Assembly (NCBI RefSeq): GCF_907165045.1
Contig: NZ_CAJRAU010000002.1
Location: forward strand, 558,001 to 622,000
Length of the DNA stretch: 64,000 nt
DNA from: Dyadobacter linearis
Lineage (GTDB): Bacteria > Bacteroidota > Bacteroidia > Cytophagales > Spirosomataceae
Reading direction: 5' to 3'
Shown: piece after piece, positions 8,540 through 19,364 of the stretch
Layout: every line of letters begins with the position of its first letter
How positions within the stretch are numbered: the first letter of the stretch is position 1
The notes under the pieces: model-generated
What the model was told of the DNA's origin: nothing
Databases searched by the model: none
Seen by the model: only the letters and a program-made list of their open reading frames with translations
Program-made: the position numbers and the translations under genes

Positions 8540-11500
8540 TTAAAAATTAGCCCGCAGACCAAGGGATACGGTTCTCACCATCGGGTAAGGAGCCGGTCCG
8601 CCTTTGATCGAGCTCGCCTGGATCTCTGGGTCAACACCTTTGAAACCTGTCAGAATGAATGCGTTTTGTACATCGGCGAAAACCCGGAGGCTCTTCACAT
8701 ATTTGGTCAAACCACCTGAATTGATGGTGTAGCCCAATGTAATGTTCCGGCAGCGAAGAAAATCCCTTTTGACAAGCCTTGTATCGAGTCCGGCGTCCAA
8801 TGCGATCGCGCCTTCATTATAGGCTGCGCCAGGTAGCGTTCCGTCTGGATTGGACGTGCTCCAAGCATCTTTGATCCGCTCTGTTCCGCTTTGGTTGCTG
8901 GATAGCAAGCTCACCGGGTCACCCCAAAGCGTGGTGAAGTCATTGCCCCACGCGCCATATTGTCCGTAGAAAAACACGCTCAAATCAAACTTGCCGTAAG
9001 TGAAGTTGTTACCAAATCCGACGATCGCTTTGGGAATGCCGGAGTAGCTTTTTACATCATTGAAATCCAGCTTTCCATCACCGTTGTTATCGACAAAAAT
9101 GGGGTTACCAGGCTTACTTGCCGAAGCTGGCTGCCAGGCAGGCACTTCCTGACCTGCTTGCAAAATGCCATTCGTTTGATATACATAAATGATATCGCCG
9201 CCCACCGGATCATTCACACGGCCATATTGCGCCGGAGGATCATTTGGGAAGCGCTCCACCCAGCGGTTTGTAAAATGCGTGACATTCAATGTCGTGTTCC
9301 AGCTAAAATTCTTGGTTTTCAAATTCTCCGTATTAATGCTGAACTCAAAACCTTTTCGTCGCTGATGACCGCCGTTGATAGGAGAAGTTGAAATAATGGA
9401 CAGCTGCTGGGTGGTAGCGCTGCTTAACAAACGCGTGCGGTTTTCTGTAAAAACATCCACAGAACCCGTAATACGCTCTTTGAACAAACCAAAATCCAGA
9501 CCTGCGTTAAAGGTCTTCGTGATCGGCCAGCGAAGGTTGGGGTTATCAAATGCTGTGAGGCGATATGGGAAGTAAACCGCCGAGCCATTGTTGAATGTAA
9601 CAGCATTAGGATCAGCGCCATAAGCACCATAAGCGACACTGCCCGGGCGCTCGCCTGTCATCCCATAGCTGGCGCGCAGTTTCAAAGTGCTGATCGTAGG
9701 GATACCCTGCATAAATGCCTCATTATTGATCTTCCAGCCCGCCGACACAGAAGGGAAATACTGGTATTTATTGTCGGGAAAAAACTTGTCTGCACCATCG
9801 CGGCGCACGGTCAGCGAAAGCAGGTAACGATCCAGAAAATCAAAGTTGCTACGGATAAAGAACGAGCGTAGCTTGTTAACCCCTCTGTATGAGCCAATTA
9901 CTTTCGGGCCGGTAGCAGAGGCCAGGTTGTCGGTGTTGATCGCATCCTGCATATCCGAAGTTTCTACGCTGAAACCTGAGAAATCTTCCAGATACTGACC
10001 TACACCCGTCACGACATCCAGATTAAGCCAGTCGCCAAATGATTTTTTGTAGGAAACGGTTGCTTCCATCGTCTGATTCTGTCTGCGTGTTTCGGCCAGT
10101 GAAGCCCTTGCTTTGTAGAGTTGCCCCCAGAAAACCGTGATAGGAATGTAGAAATCACGAATTGAATTTTCGCTGTTGTTACCATATAGGAGCTTGGCTG
10201 TCAATGTGTTTGGGATAATGTCGATGTCAAGGGATGTATTGGCCAGCAAGCCCTGCGCTTTGGTTTTATCCTTTATATCGAGCAGCGAAACCGGGTTGCC
10301 CGTGATTGCAAACTGGCTGTAAGTGCCATCTGCATTGTAAACCGGAACAGAGGAAGGATAGGCCAATGCGGCCTGTAATGCGTTAAAGCCCTGCGTTCCC
10401 GAGCCACCCGTTTGCCAGCCTGCCTGTGGATTGGAATATGCATTGCGGTTTGCATTCACATTCACATTCAGCCTGAATATCTTGCTCAAAACAAAATTTA
10501 CATTTAGCCTGCCCGAGAAACGTGTCAGATCGGACTTTTTCATGGACCCGACCTGGTTGAAATAGTTGCCGGAAAAGAAGTAAGTCGCTTTTTCGGTGCC
10601 GCCATTGACGCTCACATTGTGGTTGTCAATGCTTCCCGGCCGCAAAACCTGTCCGAGCCAGTCCGTTCCTTCTCCCGCGTTGCGTATTTGCTCATCGGTA
10701 AACTTCTCTGTGTAACCGCTCAAATCCGCAGGCACATTTCCAAACGGTGCCATATTGCGGTCTGCCTGGTATTTGTCTTTGCTTAACTGGTTGAAATACA
10801 GCATGTAATCCGACGCGCTCAATGGTTTCAGATACGGCATATTCCTTGAAAAAGAACGGTTGCCATCGTAGCTTACACTCATGCGGCCCGCTTTTCCTTT
10901 TTTGGTGGTAATGATCATAACACCATTGGCCGCCGAAACGCCGTAAATTGCCGCACTCGCATCTTTCAGAAATTCGATGGATTCAATGTCGTTTGGGTTC
11001 AGGCCAGCCAGTCCACCCCGGTTAACACCCTGCATTTCAACGGAACCATTTCCCGGCTCCATGCTATTTCCCGGATACACCACGCCGTCAATGACCAGCA
11101 AGGGGTTGCCTTTTCCACGGATCGAAACCGTAATGTTACCGCCCGGCTGCGAGCTTTGCTGTGTAACCTGCAAACCAGCCGCACGACCAAAGAGCAGCTC
11201 CGATACATTGTTATTGGCCGATGTTGGAATTTTTGTAGGATCAACTTTCGAGATGGCCGTAGTCAGGTTTTTCTTGGCAGTCGTTCCATATCCGACAACG
11301 ACGACTTCGTCCAGGTTTTGCGTGTCTACCAGCAATTTTACATCAATTACAGTCCGGTTCGCGATGGCGATTTCCTGTTTGATATACCCTATAAAAGAAA
11401 AAACGAGCGTTTGCTCCCCGGTCGCGCCGTTGGGTAGGGCCAGCGAATAATCGCCATTCTGGTCAGTGGACGTTCCGCTCGTGTTTCCTTTCAAAACCAC

Positions 11501-11626
11501 ATTCACGCCGGGCAGGCCGCCTCCCGTGTTGTCAGTCACTTTTCCTTTGATGACCGTCTGCTGCGCTAAGAGCACTGTGCAGGAAGTCATTAGGAAAATC
11601 TGCAAAAGCAGTAATATTTTCTTCAT
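8540..11626 (-). CDS. SusC/RagA-family TonB-dependent outer-membrane transporter
   Basis: Protein of 1028 residues: signal peptide ending near LLAQQ, a carboxypeptidase-D-like regulatory domain (about 25-100; GKVTDNTGGGLPGVNV), the TonB box region LDEVVVVGYG near 105-114, a plug domain (about 120-235), and a 22-strand barrel ending in Phe (LGLRANF). It has no STN domain, so regulation is expected to come from the divergent hybrid two-component gene rather than from a FecI/FecR pair. It imports oligosaccharides delivered by the downstream SusD, using energy from TonB. It is the first gene of the SusC-SusD-GH5 operon. Confidence 0.96.
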   Translation of the reverse strand: MKKILLLLQIFLMTSCTVLLAQQTVIKGKVTDNTGGGLPGVNVVLKGNTSGTSTDQNGDYSLALPNGATGEQTLVFSFIGYIKQEIAIANRTVIDVKLLVDTQNLDEVVVVGYGTTAKKNLTTAISKVDPTKIPTSANNNVSELLFGRAAGLQVTQQSSQPGGNITVSIRGKGNPLLVIDGVVYPGNSMEPGNGSVEMQGVNRGGLAGLNPNDIESIEFLKDASAAIYGVSAANGVMIITTKKGKAGRMSVSYDGNRSFSRNMPYLKPLSASDYMLYFNQLSKDKYQADRNMAPFGNVPADLSGYTEKFTDEQIRNAGEGTDWLGQVLRPGSIDNHNVSVNGGTEKATYFFSGNYFNQVGSMKKSDLTRFSGRLNVNFVLSKIFRLNVNVNANRNAYSNPQAGWQTGGSGTQGFNALQAALAYPSSVPVYNADGTYSQFAITGNPVSLLDIKDKTKAQGLLANTSLDIDIIPNTLTAKLLYGNNSENSIRDFYIPITVFWGQLYKARASLAETRRQNQTMEATVSYKKSFGDWLNLDVVTGVGQYLEDFSGFSVETSDMQDAINTDNLASATGPKVIGSYRGVNKLRSFFIRSNFDFLDRYLLSLTVRRDGADKFFPDNKYQYFPSVSAGWKINNEAFMQGIPTISTLKLRASYGMTGERPGSVAYGAYGADPNAVTFNNGSAVYFPYRLTAFDNPNLRWPITKTFNAGLDFGLFKERITGSVDVFTENRTRLLSSATTQQLSIISTSPINGGHQRRKGFEFSINTENLKTKNFSWNTTLNVTHFTNRWVERFPNDPPAQYGRVNDPVGGDIIYVYQTNGILQAGQEVPAWQPASASKPGNPIFVDNNGDGKLDFNDVKSYSGIPKAIVGFGNNFTYGKFDLSVFFYGQYGAWGNDFTTLWGDPVSLLSSNQSGTERIKDAWSTSNPDGTLPGAAYNEGAIALDAGLDTRLVKRDFLRCRNITLGYTINSGGLTKYVKSLRVFADVQNAFILTGFKGVDPEIQASSIKGGPAPYPMVRTVSLGLRANF

Positions 11627-11795
11627 GGAATTGATGGATTAAGTTTATATTTTACATTATAATTCATGGTTGCAAGGTAGATCCACCGCCTAAATTCGAT
11701 TAGAAATAATCTGACGGAAAGCGATAATTTTCTGATATTTGTCTGGTATTTATTATATTTTTTGTTCAAAAAGTCAGTTTTCACGCCAAAAGCGA

Positions 11796-14700
11796 ATGTG
11801 TCGGGTCGGTCGGATAAGCAGAACGTGGGGGATTATTTTCTTTTTAATGCTGGCGTGCCTTTCTTCGCATGGGCAGGAGAAATTTTTCAGTACACTCTCA
11901 GTCAGCGAGGGCTTGCCCACCAACCTGATCAATGCCGTTGCGCAGGACCGCAATCACTTCATCTGGATCGCCACCGGCGACGGCCTGGCCCGGTACGACG
12001 GCTATCATTTCAGGATTTTCAAGAAAGACGGAACACCAAACTCCATTCCCAGCAACGGCGTCCAGAGTGTTTACGCGGACGGCGACGATCTCTGGATCGG
12101 GACAGTGAACGGATTGAGCAAGATCAACACGATCACATTTAAAATCACCCGCATTCCCACTGGAACGCATACGAACATACGTTGCTTTTCAAAAGGCGCA
12201 GACGGCAATCTCTGGATCGGGACCATGACTGGGCTGATCAAATACAACCCGAATAATGGGACGTTCACAACATTAACCACGCAAAACAGCGACCTCAGCC
12301 ATAACACCGTCCGCACGATATTTCAAGACAAAAAAGGCATGTTATGGATCGGCACTTACGACCAGCTTAACAGACTGGATCCCAAAACAAGCACATTCAC
12401 AGCCTTCAATCTGAAAAGAAAAGGCGCTCCAAATGCTCAGAACAACCTCATTTGCGACATTAAACCCATCGCAGGAAATGATGCCCTGCTCTGGGTAGGC
12501 ACGGAAACCGGCCTTTGCCGCTTCAATATGCTTACCGGCGCGCATGAAAACCTGAACAAACAAACGAAACTGAGTAATCAGGTTGTCAAAGCCATTTATA
12601 CGGGAAATGACAATAAAATCTGGCTCGGCACCGATTTCGGTTTAAACATTTATAATCTCGTCAATAACACCACTGAGCGCTATTTTCACAATCCGCAATC
12701 GCCTTACTCGATTGCCAACAATGTGATCTGGCAGATATTTGAAGACCGGGCGGGTGTGGTTTGGTTTGTAACGTCCAACGGGATCAGCAAGGTTAACCAA
12801 ATGGATAATCTGTACCAATATCATCATGTGATGCAGCAGGTTGGCGGGCAGACGATTGGAAGTCAGGTGAAGTCTTTTCTGGTCAGCAAGAAAGGAATTT
12901 ACTGGATCGGCACGCTGCACGGCGTTATCCGTTTTGATCCAAAGACTGGTCAGAGCCGCAAATTCAGCATAGAGTCGCCCGGGCCAGGCCGTCTGATGAT
13001 CAATAATGTGACCGTCTTGCATGAAGACCGCGATGAGCGCATCTGGATCGGCACTGTTGCGGGCATTCACGTTTGGGATGATGCAAAGCAGATCATGGAG
13101 ACCATTACCGCCGGGCAAAACAATGGCTTGGCTTCCAATTACATTAACAATTTTGTAGAAACGCCTGACGGGACATTGCTGGTCGGAACCTGGGAAGGCG
13201 GCATTTTCAAATCGACGAAAAGGTTGGAGAATGTTAAAGACCTGCATTTCCAGCTGGTATCAAAAGCCGAGACCGATCAGTTCCTATCAGACAAAGAATC
13301 GCTCTGGCTGATTGAGTTTGACGAGCTGTTCAGGCTGGATTTGAACACTGGTGTAAAGAAAAAAATCCTTCCTTTTGCCCGGGTAGCGGATCGCAAAACG
13401 GTTAGCAGCTTTTTCAAATCCAAAAGCGGAAGCATCTGGGCTGCCACAGAGAATGGACTGGTTGAATATGTCCCTTCCACAAAAAAGGCGTCTTTTCACG
13501 CCATCCCGAACCATAACATGGCCAGGGCCACCATTACGGAAGATCAAAAGGGCAATATTTGGGTTGCGACCAATACGGCACTGGAAAAATTTACGCCTGC
13601 AAGTCGAAAAGTAGAATTCTACCCACTCAATAAAAATCTCCCCATTAAGAGTTTCTACGCCGGTTGCGTGGGCAAATCCGCTTCCGGCGAGCTGTTTTTT
13701 GGCGGAGACAATGGTTATATCTCATTCTCACCAGAGAAGGCGATCCCAAATGGTTATCAGCCCAGGGTGATTCTGACCGATTTGTTACTCAACAACAAGG
13801 AAGTGGAAATCGGTGAAAAACTAGATAACCGCGTGATTCTGGATCGGGATATTTCCTATATGCCCAAAATAGAGCTCGACTATGGACAACGCTCGCTGGA
13901 ATTGAAATTTGCATCATTGCATTTCTGGCAACCGGAAATGAACACGTATTCCTATAAGCTCGAAGGTGCCGACGAAAACTGGACGACGACTTCGGGCAAT
14001 AAAAACTTTGCAGTATACTCGAACCTCTCGCCCGGAACGTACACTTTTAAGGTGAGGGGCACCAACAATAACGGGATTTGGAGCAAGGAAATAAGCGTAA
14101 CGGAAATTACCATTAATCCGCCATTGCTGTTAAGCAAAGGGTTTTTGGCTTTGTACGTGATATTAATTGCGGCGGGCGTTTACGTTGCATTGAAAATCTA
14201 TTCAGGTAGAATCAAACTGGAAAATGAGCTGAAAATTAGTAAGCTGGAAATTGCCCATGCCGAAGAAATAGAGCAAACCAAGGAGCAGTTTTTTACCAAT
14301 ATTTCCCACGAGCTGCGCACGCCGATTAGCCTCATACTGCCTCCCATTCACCAGATCATGCGAAATGGGAAGCTGGATGCTGATAATTTCAAGCTGATCT
14401 CGCTGGCCGAAAAGAATTCGCACCGCTTGCTTCGGGTTGTGAACCAGGTCCTGGATTTCAAGAAAATGCAGGAAGATAAACTGTATCTTAATACGTCTAA
14501 AATTGAGATTATCGGGTTGCTGCGAGAGCTCTACTCACATTTTGCCGACAAAGCAGCCAGGCACGAGGTTGATTACACATTCACCATCAGCACAGCGGAA
14601 TTTGAGCTTTTTGCCGATGCAGAAAAGATCGAAACGATCGTATTAAATCTTTTGTCAAATGCTTTTAAGTTCACGCCAAAGGGCGGTTCAATCGCGGTGA

Positions 14701-15875
14701 ATGTTGAAATTATAAATGAAGAAGATCCTGACGATTTTGCGGTGCAAATAGCCATTTCGGACACTGGGATTGGTATTTCAGCCGACGATCAAAAACGCAT
14801 TTTCGAACGCTTTTACCAGACCGCCGAATCCAGAAAAAGGGAAATGGGTTCGGGGATTGGGCTTGCGCTGACGTTGGAATATGTAAAAATGCACAGTGGA
14901 GAAATAAAGCTCGAAAGCGAGCCAGGGGAAGGAAGCGTTTTTACAATTTTGCTTCCAAAAGGGAATGCCGAGCAATTGGTATTGGAACACAGTGATCCGG
15001 ATTCATTTCCCATTTTCCAGGCACCATTGTCAAATACGGAAGCGTATGAAACGGTCAATTCTGGCCGTAATAAGCCGCTGCTAATGATCGTGGAAGACAA
15101 CCCGGATATGGTTGATTTTATACGACTAACACTTCATGATAAATACCGCTTTGTGATTGCGGGCGATGGAGAAGAAGGATTGCTGAAAGCTGGTCAATAT
15201 CTACCAGATCTGATAATTTCAGACGTTATGATGCCAATTATGGATGGTTTGAAGTTTTGTAAAATGCTCAAAAGCGATCCTAAAACCAGCCGGATCGCGG
15301 TAATATTGCTCACTGCGCGGAGCCTGACTTCCCAGAAAATCGAAGGGATCAGGGTTGGCGCCGACGCTTATATTACCAAACCATTTGACATTGAACTGCT
15401 TGATGCGCAGATTAGTAATCTTTTGCAGCGTAAGGAAGAAATGAGCACCTATGTCCGTCAAAACCTGATCATAACACCGGAAGTGAAAGACGGCAAAGAG
15501 AATGTCGATGAGAAGTTTGTCAAAAAAGTGATGAGTATCGTTGAAGTGCACATCTCCGATCCCGAATTCAATGTAGAAGTGCTTGCCTCGGAAATGGGCA
15601 TGAGCTCGGCGCATTTGTCCCGAAAGCTTAAAACTTTGACGCAGTTTTCTGCCAATGAGATTATTAAGAAATACCGCATCAAAAAGGCATCCCTGCTGCT
15701 GGGAAATAATGAGGGGAATGTGTCTGAGGTAATGTATGATGTGGGCTTTTCAAATCTGTCTTATTTCTCCAAATGTTTTAGGGAAGAATTTGGGGTCTCG
15801 CCTAAGGAATATGGCAAGAAGGCTTCTGGTAAGTATAGGGCAGATTCGCTGGATAGCTCGGTTTGGTCAGCCTGA
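11796..15875 (+). CDS. Hybrid two-component system sensor-regulator (HTCS) of the utilisation locus
   Basis: About 1359 residues from the ATG at 11796 (MCRVGRISRTW...); a TTG at 11739 in the same frame is less likely. Domain order: signal or first membrane segment; periplasmic two-bladed-propeller repeats with many WIGT-type motifs (about 30-690); Y_Y_Y domain (about 700-765); membrane helix (about 777-799); HisKA with the phospho-accepting His near 838 (ISHELRTP); HATPase with N, G1 and G2 boxes at about 950-1035; receiver domain with phospho-Asp D1143 (IISDVMMPIMDG); and a C-terminal AraC-type HTH (about 1260-1345). It binds a glycan fragment outside the inner membrane and directly activates the divergent SusC operon. 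Divergence from SusC across 170 bases fits this. Confidence 0.95.
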   Translation: MCRVGRISRTWGIIFFLMLACLSSHGQEKFFSTLSVSEGLPTNLINAVAQDRNHFIWIATGDGLARYDGYHFRIFKKDGTPNSIPSNGVQSVYADGDDLWIGTVNGLSKINTITFKITRIPTGTHTNIRCFSKGADGNLWIGTMTGLIKYNPNNGTFTTLTTQNSDLSHNTVRTIFQDKKGMLWIGTYDQLNRLDPKTSTFTAFNLKRKGAPNAQNNLICDIKPIAGNDALLWVGTETGLCRFNMLTGAHENLNKQTKLSNQVVKAIYTGNDNKIWLGTDFGLNIYNLVNNTTERYFHNPQSPYSIANNVIWQIFEDRAGVVWFVTSNGISKVNQMDNLYQYHHVMQQVGGQTIGSQVKSFLVSKKGIYWIGTLHGVIRFDPKTGQSRKFSIESPGPGRLMINNVTVLHEDRDERIWIGTVAGIHVWDDAKQIMETITAGQNNGLASNYINNFVETPDGTLLVGTWEGGIFKSTKRLENVKDLHFQLVSKAETDQFLSDKESLWLIEFDELFRLDLNTGVKKKILPFARVADRKTVSSFFKSKSGSIWAATENGLVEYVPSTKKASFHAIPNHNMARATITEDQKGNIWVATNTALEKFTPASRKVEFYPLNKNLPIKSFYAGCVGKSASGELFFGGDNGYISFSPEKAIPNGYQPRVILTDLLLNNKEVEIGEKLDNRVILDRDISYMPKIELDYGQRSLELKFASLHFWQPEMNTYSYKLEGADENWTTTSGNKNFAVYSNLSPGTYTFKVRGTNNNGIWSKEISVTEITINPPLLLSKGFLALYVILIAAGVYVALKIYSGRIKLENELKISKLEIAHAEEIEQTKEQFFTNISHELRTPISLILPPIHQIMRNGKLDADNFKLISLAEKNSHRLLRVVNQVLDFKKMQEDKLYLNTSKIEIIGLLRELYSHFADKAARHEVDYTFTISTAEFELFADAEKIETIVLNLLSNAFKFTPKGGSIAVNVEIINEEDPDDFAVQIAISDTGIGISADDQKRIFERFYQTAESRKREMGSGIGLALTLEYVKMHSGEIKLESEPGEGSVFTILLPKGNAEQLVLEHSDPDSFPIFQAPLSNTEAYETVNSGRNKPLLMIVEDNPDMVDFIRLTLHDKYRFVIAGDGEEGLLKAGQYLPDLIISDVMMPIMDGLKFCKMLKSDPKTSRIAVILLTARSLTSQKIEGIRVGADAYITKPFDIELLDAQISNLLQRKEEMSTYVRQNLIITPEVKDGKENVDEKFVKKVMSIVEVHISDPEFNVEVLASEMGMSSAHLSRKLKTLTQFSANEIIKKYRIKKASLLLGNNEGNVSEVMYDVGFSNLSYFSKCFREEFGVSPKEYGKKASGKYRADSLDSSVWSA

Positions 15876-15940
15876 CCGGAGTCTGACTATCAACCAATGA
15901 AGTAAGGTTGTAACCGGGTTTTTGGAATCTGCCAAAAGCA

Positions 15941-15970
15941 AAAAGCCCGTCAACATGCGTTGAAGGGCTT
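15941..15970. terminator. Hairpin downstream of the HTCS gene
   Basis: AAGCCC GTCAAC ATGC GTTGA AGGGCTT forms a strong stem 65 bases after the HTCS stop. The T-rich tail is on the minus strand side (GGGCTTTTTGC), so it may end transcription from either direction. Confidence 0.55.
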
Positions 15971-16062
15971 CTGTACTTGTACTGGAACAAATGTCGGACC
16001 AATTACTGGATCACTGGAAATTAGTGTCGCACTTAATCAATTGAAAATCAGAGTATAGTTTT

Positions 16063-16327
16063 CATTCCTTGCTCAGTTCTCCAATTCTCCCTATCTAAAA
16101 AAGATTATCGGTGACGAAATTTCCGTTCAGATAGCACCCGTACTAGAACTTTTTCGTGCGGCAATAGCGGATTAGCAGATCGCTGATATCGATGTTAATC
16201 TATTGTACACTCTGATCTGTAATCAGGCATTCGGTGTAAATCAATACCTTTCTTCAATAAATTTTCGGGAAGAGAACAGCGTGAGATCATTGAAAATACG
16301 TTCTCCATGTTTTGGACGCTGAAATAG
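16063..16327 (+). pseudogene. TetR-family regulator remnant (C-terminal half, frameshifted)
   Basis: One frame gives LAQFSNSPYLKKIIGDEIS and VQIAPVLELFRAAIAD, then a TAG, then QIADIDVNLLYTLICNQAFG. A second frame ends EIIENTFSMFWTLK and stop at 16325-16327. The pattern (ligand-binding helices, then a terminal FSMFW block) is that of the C-terminal domain of a TetR regulator. The DNA-binding half is missing, and the piece carries an internal stop and a frameshift. It lies directly before an NAD-epimerase remnant, so a regulator-enzyme pair appears to have decayed here. Confidence 0.5.
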
Positions 16328-16344
16328 TGTTGTAGAAACCGAAA

Positions 16345-16440
16345 GTGAAAATAATACTAACAGGAGCCACAGGAATGATCGGGGAAGGTGTTTTGCTATA
16401 TGTCCTTGATCATCCCAATATTACAGGGGTGTTGAAGTAA
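16345..16440 (+). pseudogene. N-terminal fragment of an NAD(P)-dependent epimerase/dehydratase
   Basis: A 31-residue frame starting GTG reads VKIILTGATGMIGEGVLL..., which is the Rossmann GxxGxxG dinucleotide-binding start of a short-chain epimerase or NAD(P)H-binding protein. It stops at 16440, after the first beta-alpha-beta unit. The remaining 200 or more residues of the family are absent. It is a truncated remnant, 17 bases after the TetR remnant. Confidence 0.6.
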
Positions 16441-16476
16441 TTACCAAGCATATCATTGGAATGTTTATGGATTTAA

Positions 16477-18924
16477 CTATTCATTTCGAAGCGACTGGAC
16501 CGGGTTCATCAGCGCGGCTTTTAGGCTTTGGAAGCCGACAGTGAGAATTGCAATGACGATGACAAGTCCGCCTGCGCCCGCAAACATCCACCAGGCAATG
16601 TCGGTTTGGTAGGCGAAATCCTGTAACCATTTTTTCATCAGATAACCGGCAATAGGGCACGCGATGAGAATGGAAATGATGACAAGCCGTAAAAAGTCCT
16701 TTGACACCAATGCAAGAATGCTGGCAATGCTTGCGCCCAGCACTTTCCGGACGCCGATTTCCTTGGTACGCTGCTCGGTCATGTAACTCGCCAGGCCAAA
16801 CAAACCCAGACAGGCAATGAATATGGCCAGCATCGAGGCCAGCGCGAAAACTTGGCTGTATTGCTTTTCATCATTGTATTGCTCGTTGTATTTCTGGTCC
16901 ACAAAGTAATATTCGAATGGATTGCCCGGGTAGGCAGCCTTGTAAAGCGCTTCCAATTCTTTGAGTTGCCGCTGCATATTGGTCGTAGCGAGTTGCAAAA
17001 CGAGCTTTCCACCCGAGCGGCGCGGCATGAAAATGATCGGATCAACCGCCTTTTGCAACCCCTGGTGATTGTAATCTTTTACCACGCCGACAATCTCAAA
17101 AGACTGTCCCCAGCTGATCATTGCCCCCGCCGCTTTCTGCGGCGATTCAAATCCAAGCTGCCGCGCTGCGGATTCATTGATCATGAGCTTTCCACTTTTT
17201 TCCCAACCTTGTTCCGCTTCGTGGACCGTAAAATTCCGGCCAGTTACCAGCCCGATTTGAAAGACAGATAAATAGCGATCATCAATGATGCCCATCGCAT
17301 AGCCTTTTTTAGCGTCGTCGGATTTTTCGCCTTGCTTGACAATGCCTGCTGCATTGAATGAATAGTAATTGCCCGGCACGATGCCTGTGTGACAAAGGTT
17401 GTTGACATAGGGAAGCGCACTGACCTGATTGTCTAGCAATGCCGAGCTTGTGCCGAGCGCTTTGTCGTCTTCAAGCTGCGGGCCGTTGATCACCAGCCTT
17501 TGCTCGGCTTTGAAGCCCAGGTCTTTATTTTGCATGTATTGAAGCTGCTTGTACAAGACCAGCGTGGCAATGATCAGGATGATAGAAACACTGAACTGCG
17601 CGATCACCAGCACTTTCCGAAGCCAGTTTTCTTTACCTGCATTCAGTTTTAAGCCCGAAGTGCCTTTCAGTATTTGGATAGGTTGCAAAGAAGTGATCGA
17701 AAATGCAACGTAGCTGCCTGACAGAAATGCACCCAAGACCAGCAAGATCGCCGCAGCAATCCACGAAGGGTCAGCAAGCAACCTTTCGATTGAGAAGTTT
17801 TTCTGCGTAAAATCATTAAAAGGCTTTTGAAACGAATAAACCAGCAGTACTGCCACCACGAAGCCAATGATGTTCAGCAGAAAAGACTCGCCTAAAAATT
17901 GGTTAACCAACTGAAACCGGCCTGCGCCTACAACTTTTCTGACGCCCACTTCTTTGGCCCGTTTGAGCGACGCAGCCGTTGAAAGATTAATGTAATTGAA
18001 CCAGGCAATGACCAAAATCAGAATAGCAATGCCACCCAGGAGGTAGACGAACGACAAGCTGCCACTTGTTTGGTAAGGGTCATCCATGGAAGAGCCCAAG
18101 TGAATCTGAGACATAGGTTGAAGCACAAATTTGCTTTTATCCTGCGGGTCGAGCTTGGTTTTTAATGTGTTAATCTTGCTTTCAAGAGTAGCTGAATTGG
18201 CTTTGCCGGTTAGTTGGAAATAGTTGGTGACGTAGGAGCCATCAAAACCATCGAGCCGCGCCCAGCCGTTGCCATTCAAGTTAGCTGGGTTGGCGAGCGT
18301 TTGCAGCGAAAGAATTGCATCAAATTGAATGTCCGAATTTTCGGGCATGTCTGCGTACACAGCCGTGACATTGTATAATGTTTTTCCAAACTGATTATTG
18401 ACTACCAATGTTTTGCCAAGAGCGTTCTCCAAACCAAAATATTTTTTAGCCCGTGAAGCTGATATTACAATGGTATTTGTCTCAGAAAGAGCGGATTGAA
18501 TATTTCCAGAAATAAGTGGAAATGTGAATAGTGTAAGAAAGCTCCCATCGGCATAGGCAAGCCTGTCTTACTGATACAATTGAACGGACTTCTTTTTGTC
18601 TTGACTTTCAATGGTAATGATCCCATTCGCCGAGCCTTCGGCAACACGGCAAAACGCCTTAATATCGCTAAATTCTTTCTTAACCAAAGGCGCAATGGCT
18701 GGTGCCATTTGGACAAAAACATCGCCGGTGGGCCGGCTATCCAGCATCCGGTATAAGGTTGGCAGATTCTTATGGAACGTGTTGACGCTTTTTTCAAAGG
18801 CAACATATTCAAAGATCAATATAAATGCAGCGATGCCCAGCCCAAGGCCAGCCACATTGATGATCGAGAACAACCTGTTTTTTAGTAGGCTGCGAAAGGC
18901 GATTTTAAGGTAGGATTGCAGCAT
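16477..18924 (-). pseudogene. FtsX/MacB-type ABC permease interrupted by one in-frame stop
   Basis: From the ATG at 18922-18924 (MLQSYLKIAFRSLLKNRLFS, the usual start of this family) the protein reads 118 residues to VQLYQ, then a TAA at 18568-18570. The same frame continues without a shift (DRLAYADGSFLTLFTFPLIS ... SRAKKYFGLENALG) through to 16477. The total would be about 815 residues, the normal length: N-terminal membrane helix, MacB periplasmic domain, FtsX permease core (about 290-420) and a second FtsX core near the C-terminus (EQRTKEIGVRKVLGAS). The likely cause is a single base change, such as GAA or CAA to TAA. A sequencing error or readthrough cannot be excluded. Family members export peptides or resist antibiotics. 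Confidence 0.8.
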
Positions 18925-19364
18925 GTAAGTTGAGTTAGTTCAGGTTCGTTTATACCAGTACGTCAACTATTGTACCATGAGCTAAAAAATAAATCAGCCC
19001 ACTTGAAATGGCCTTTTGTGCTTTTTATTGTTGTTCAATTTCGGACATCTAGCTAGTCTAATGTACGCCGCCAAGTAATCACTAGGATAGGGAAGGTAGA
19101 CTGAATTTAGTGTCGAAATAGGAGATCTGATTCTAGGCCCATCAGGTATGTAATAAAACGAACCAATTTTTACACCGTCTACAATCACGCCAATCTCTTT
19201 ATGCACAGCTGGTTCATTCAAACGGCGATATTACTGTATGCTAAGGTCTATAACTTTATTTTCCCGTTTATATAAACGATGCAAATACATCTAAGACAAT
19301 GTGTTATACCTGTTTTTTGTACCTTGGGAATACAACGATAATTATTGCTAGACCTGCACGTTAA
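18925..19364. other. 440-base gap without a convincing gene
   Basis: The stretch separates the permease start (minus) and the AraC-type gene (plus). A minus-strand frame of 75 codons at 18994-19221 begins only with TTG and resembles no family I know, although it has protein-like composition (IGVIVDGVKIGSFYYIPDG). The last 100 bases are AT-rich and should hold the promoter of the AraC gene; TACCTTGG at 19320-19327 is a weak -7 candidate. Confidence 0.4.

Noticed and set aside
18994-19221. 75-codon minus-strand frame
   Set aside because: Only a TTG start, no recognised family, no ribosome-binding site and no operon context; described in the gap entry instead of being called a gene.
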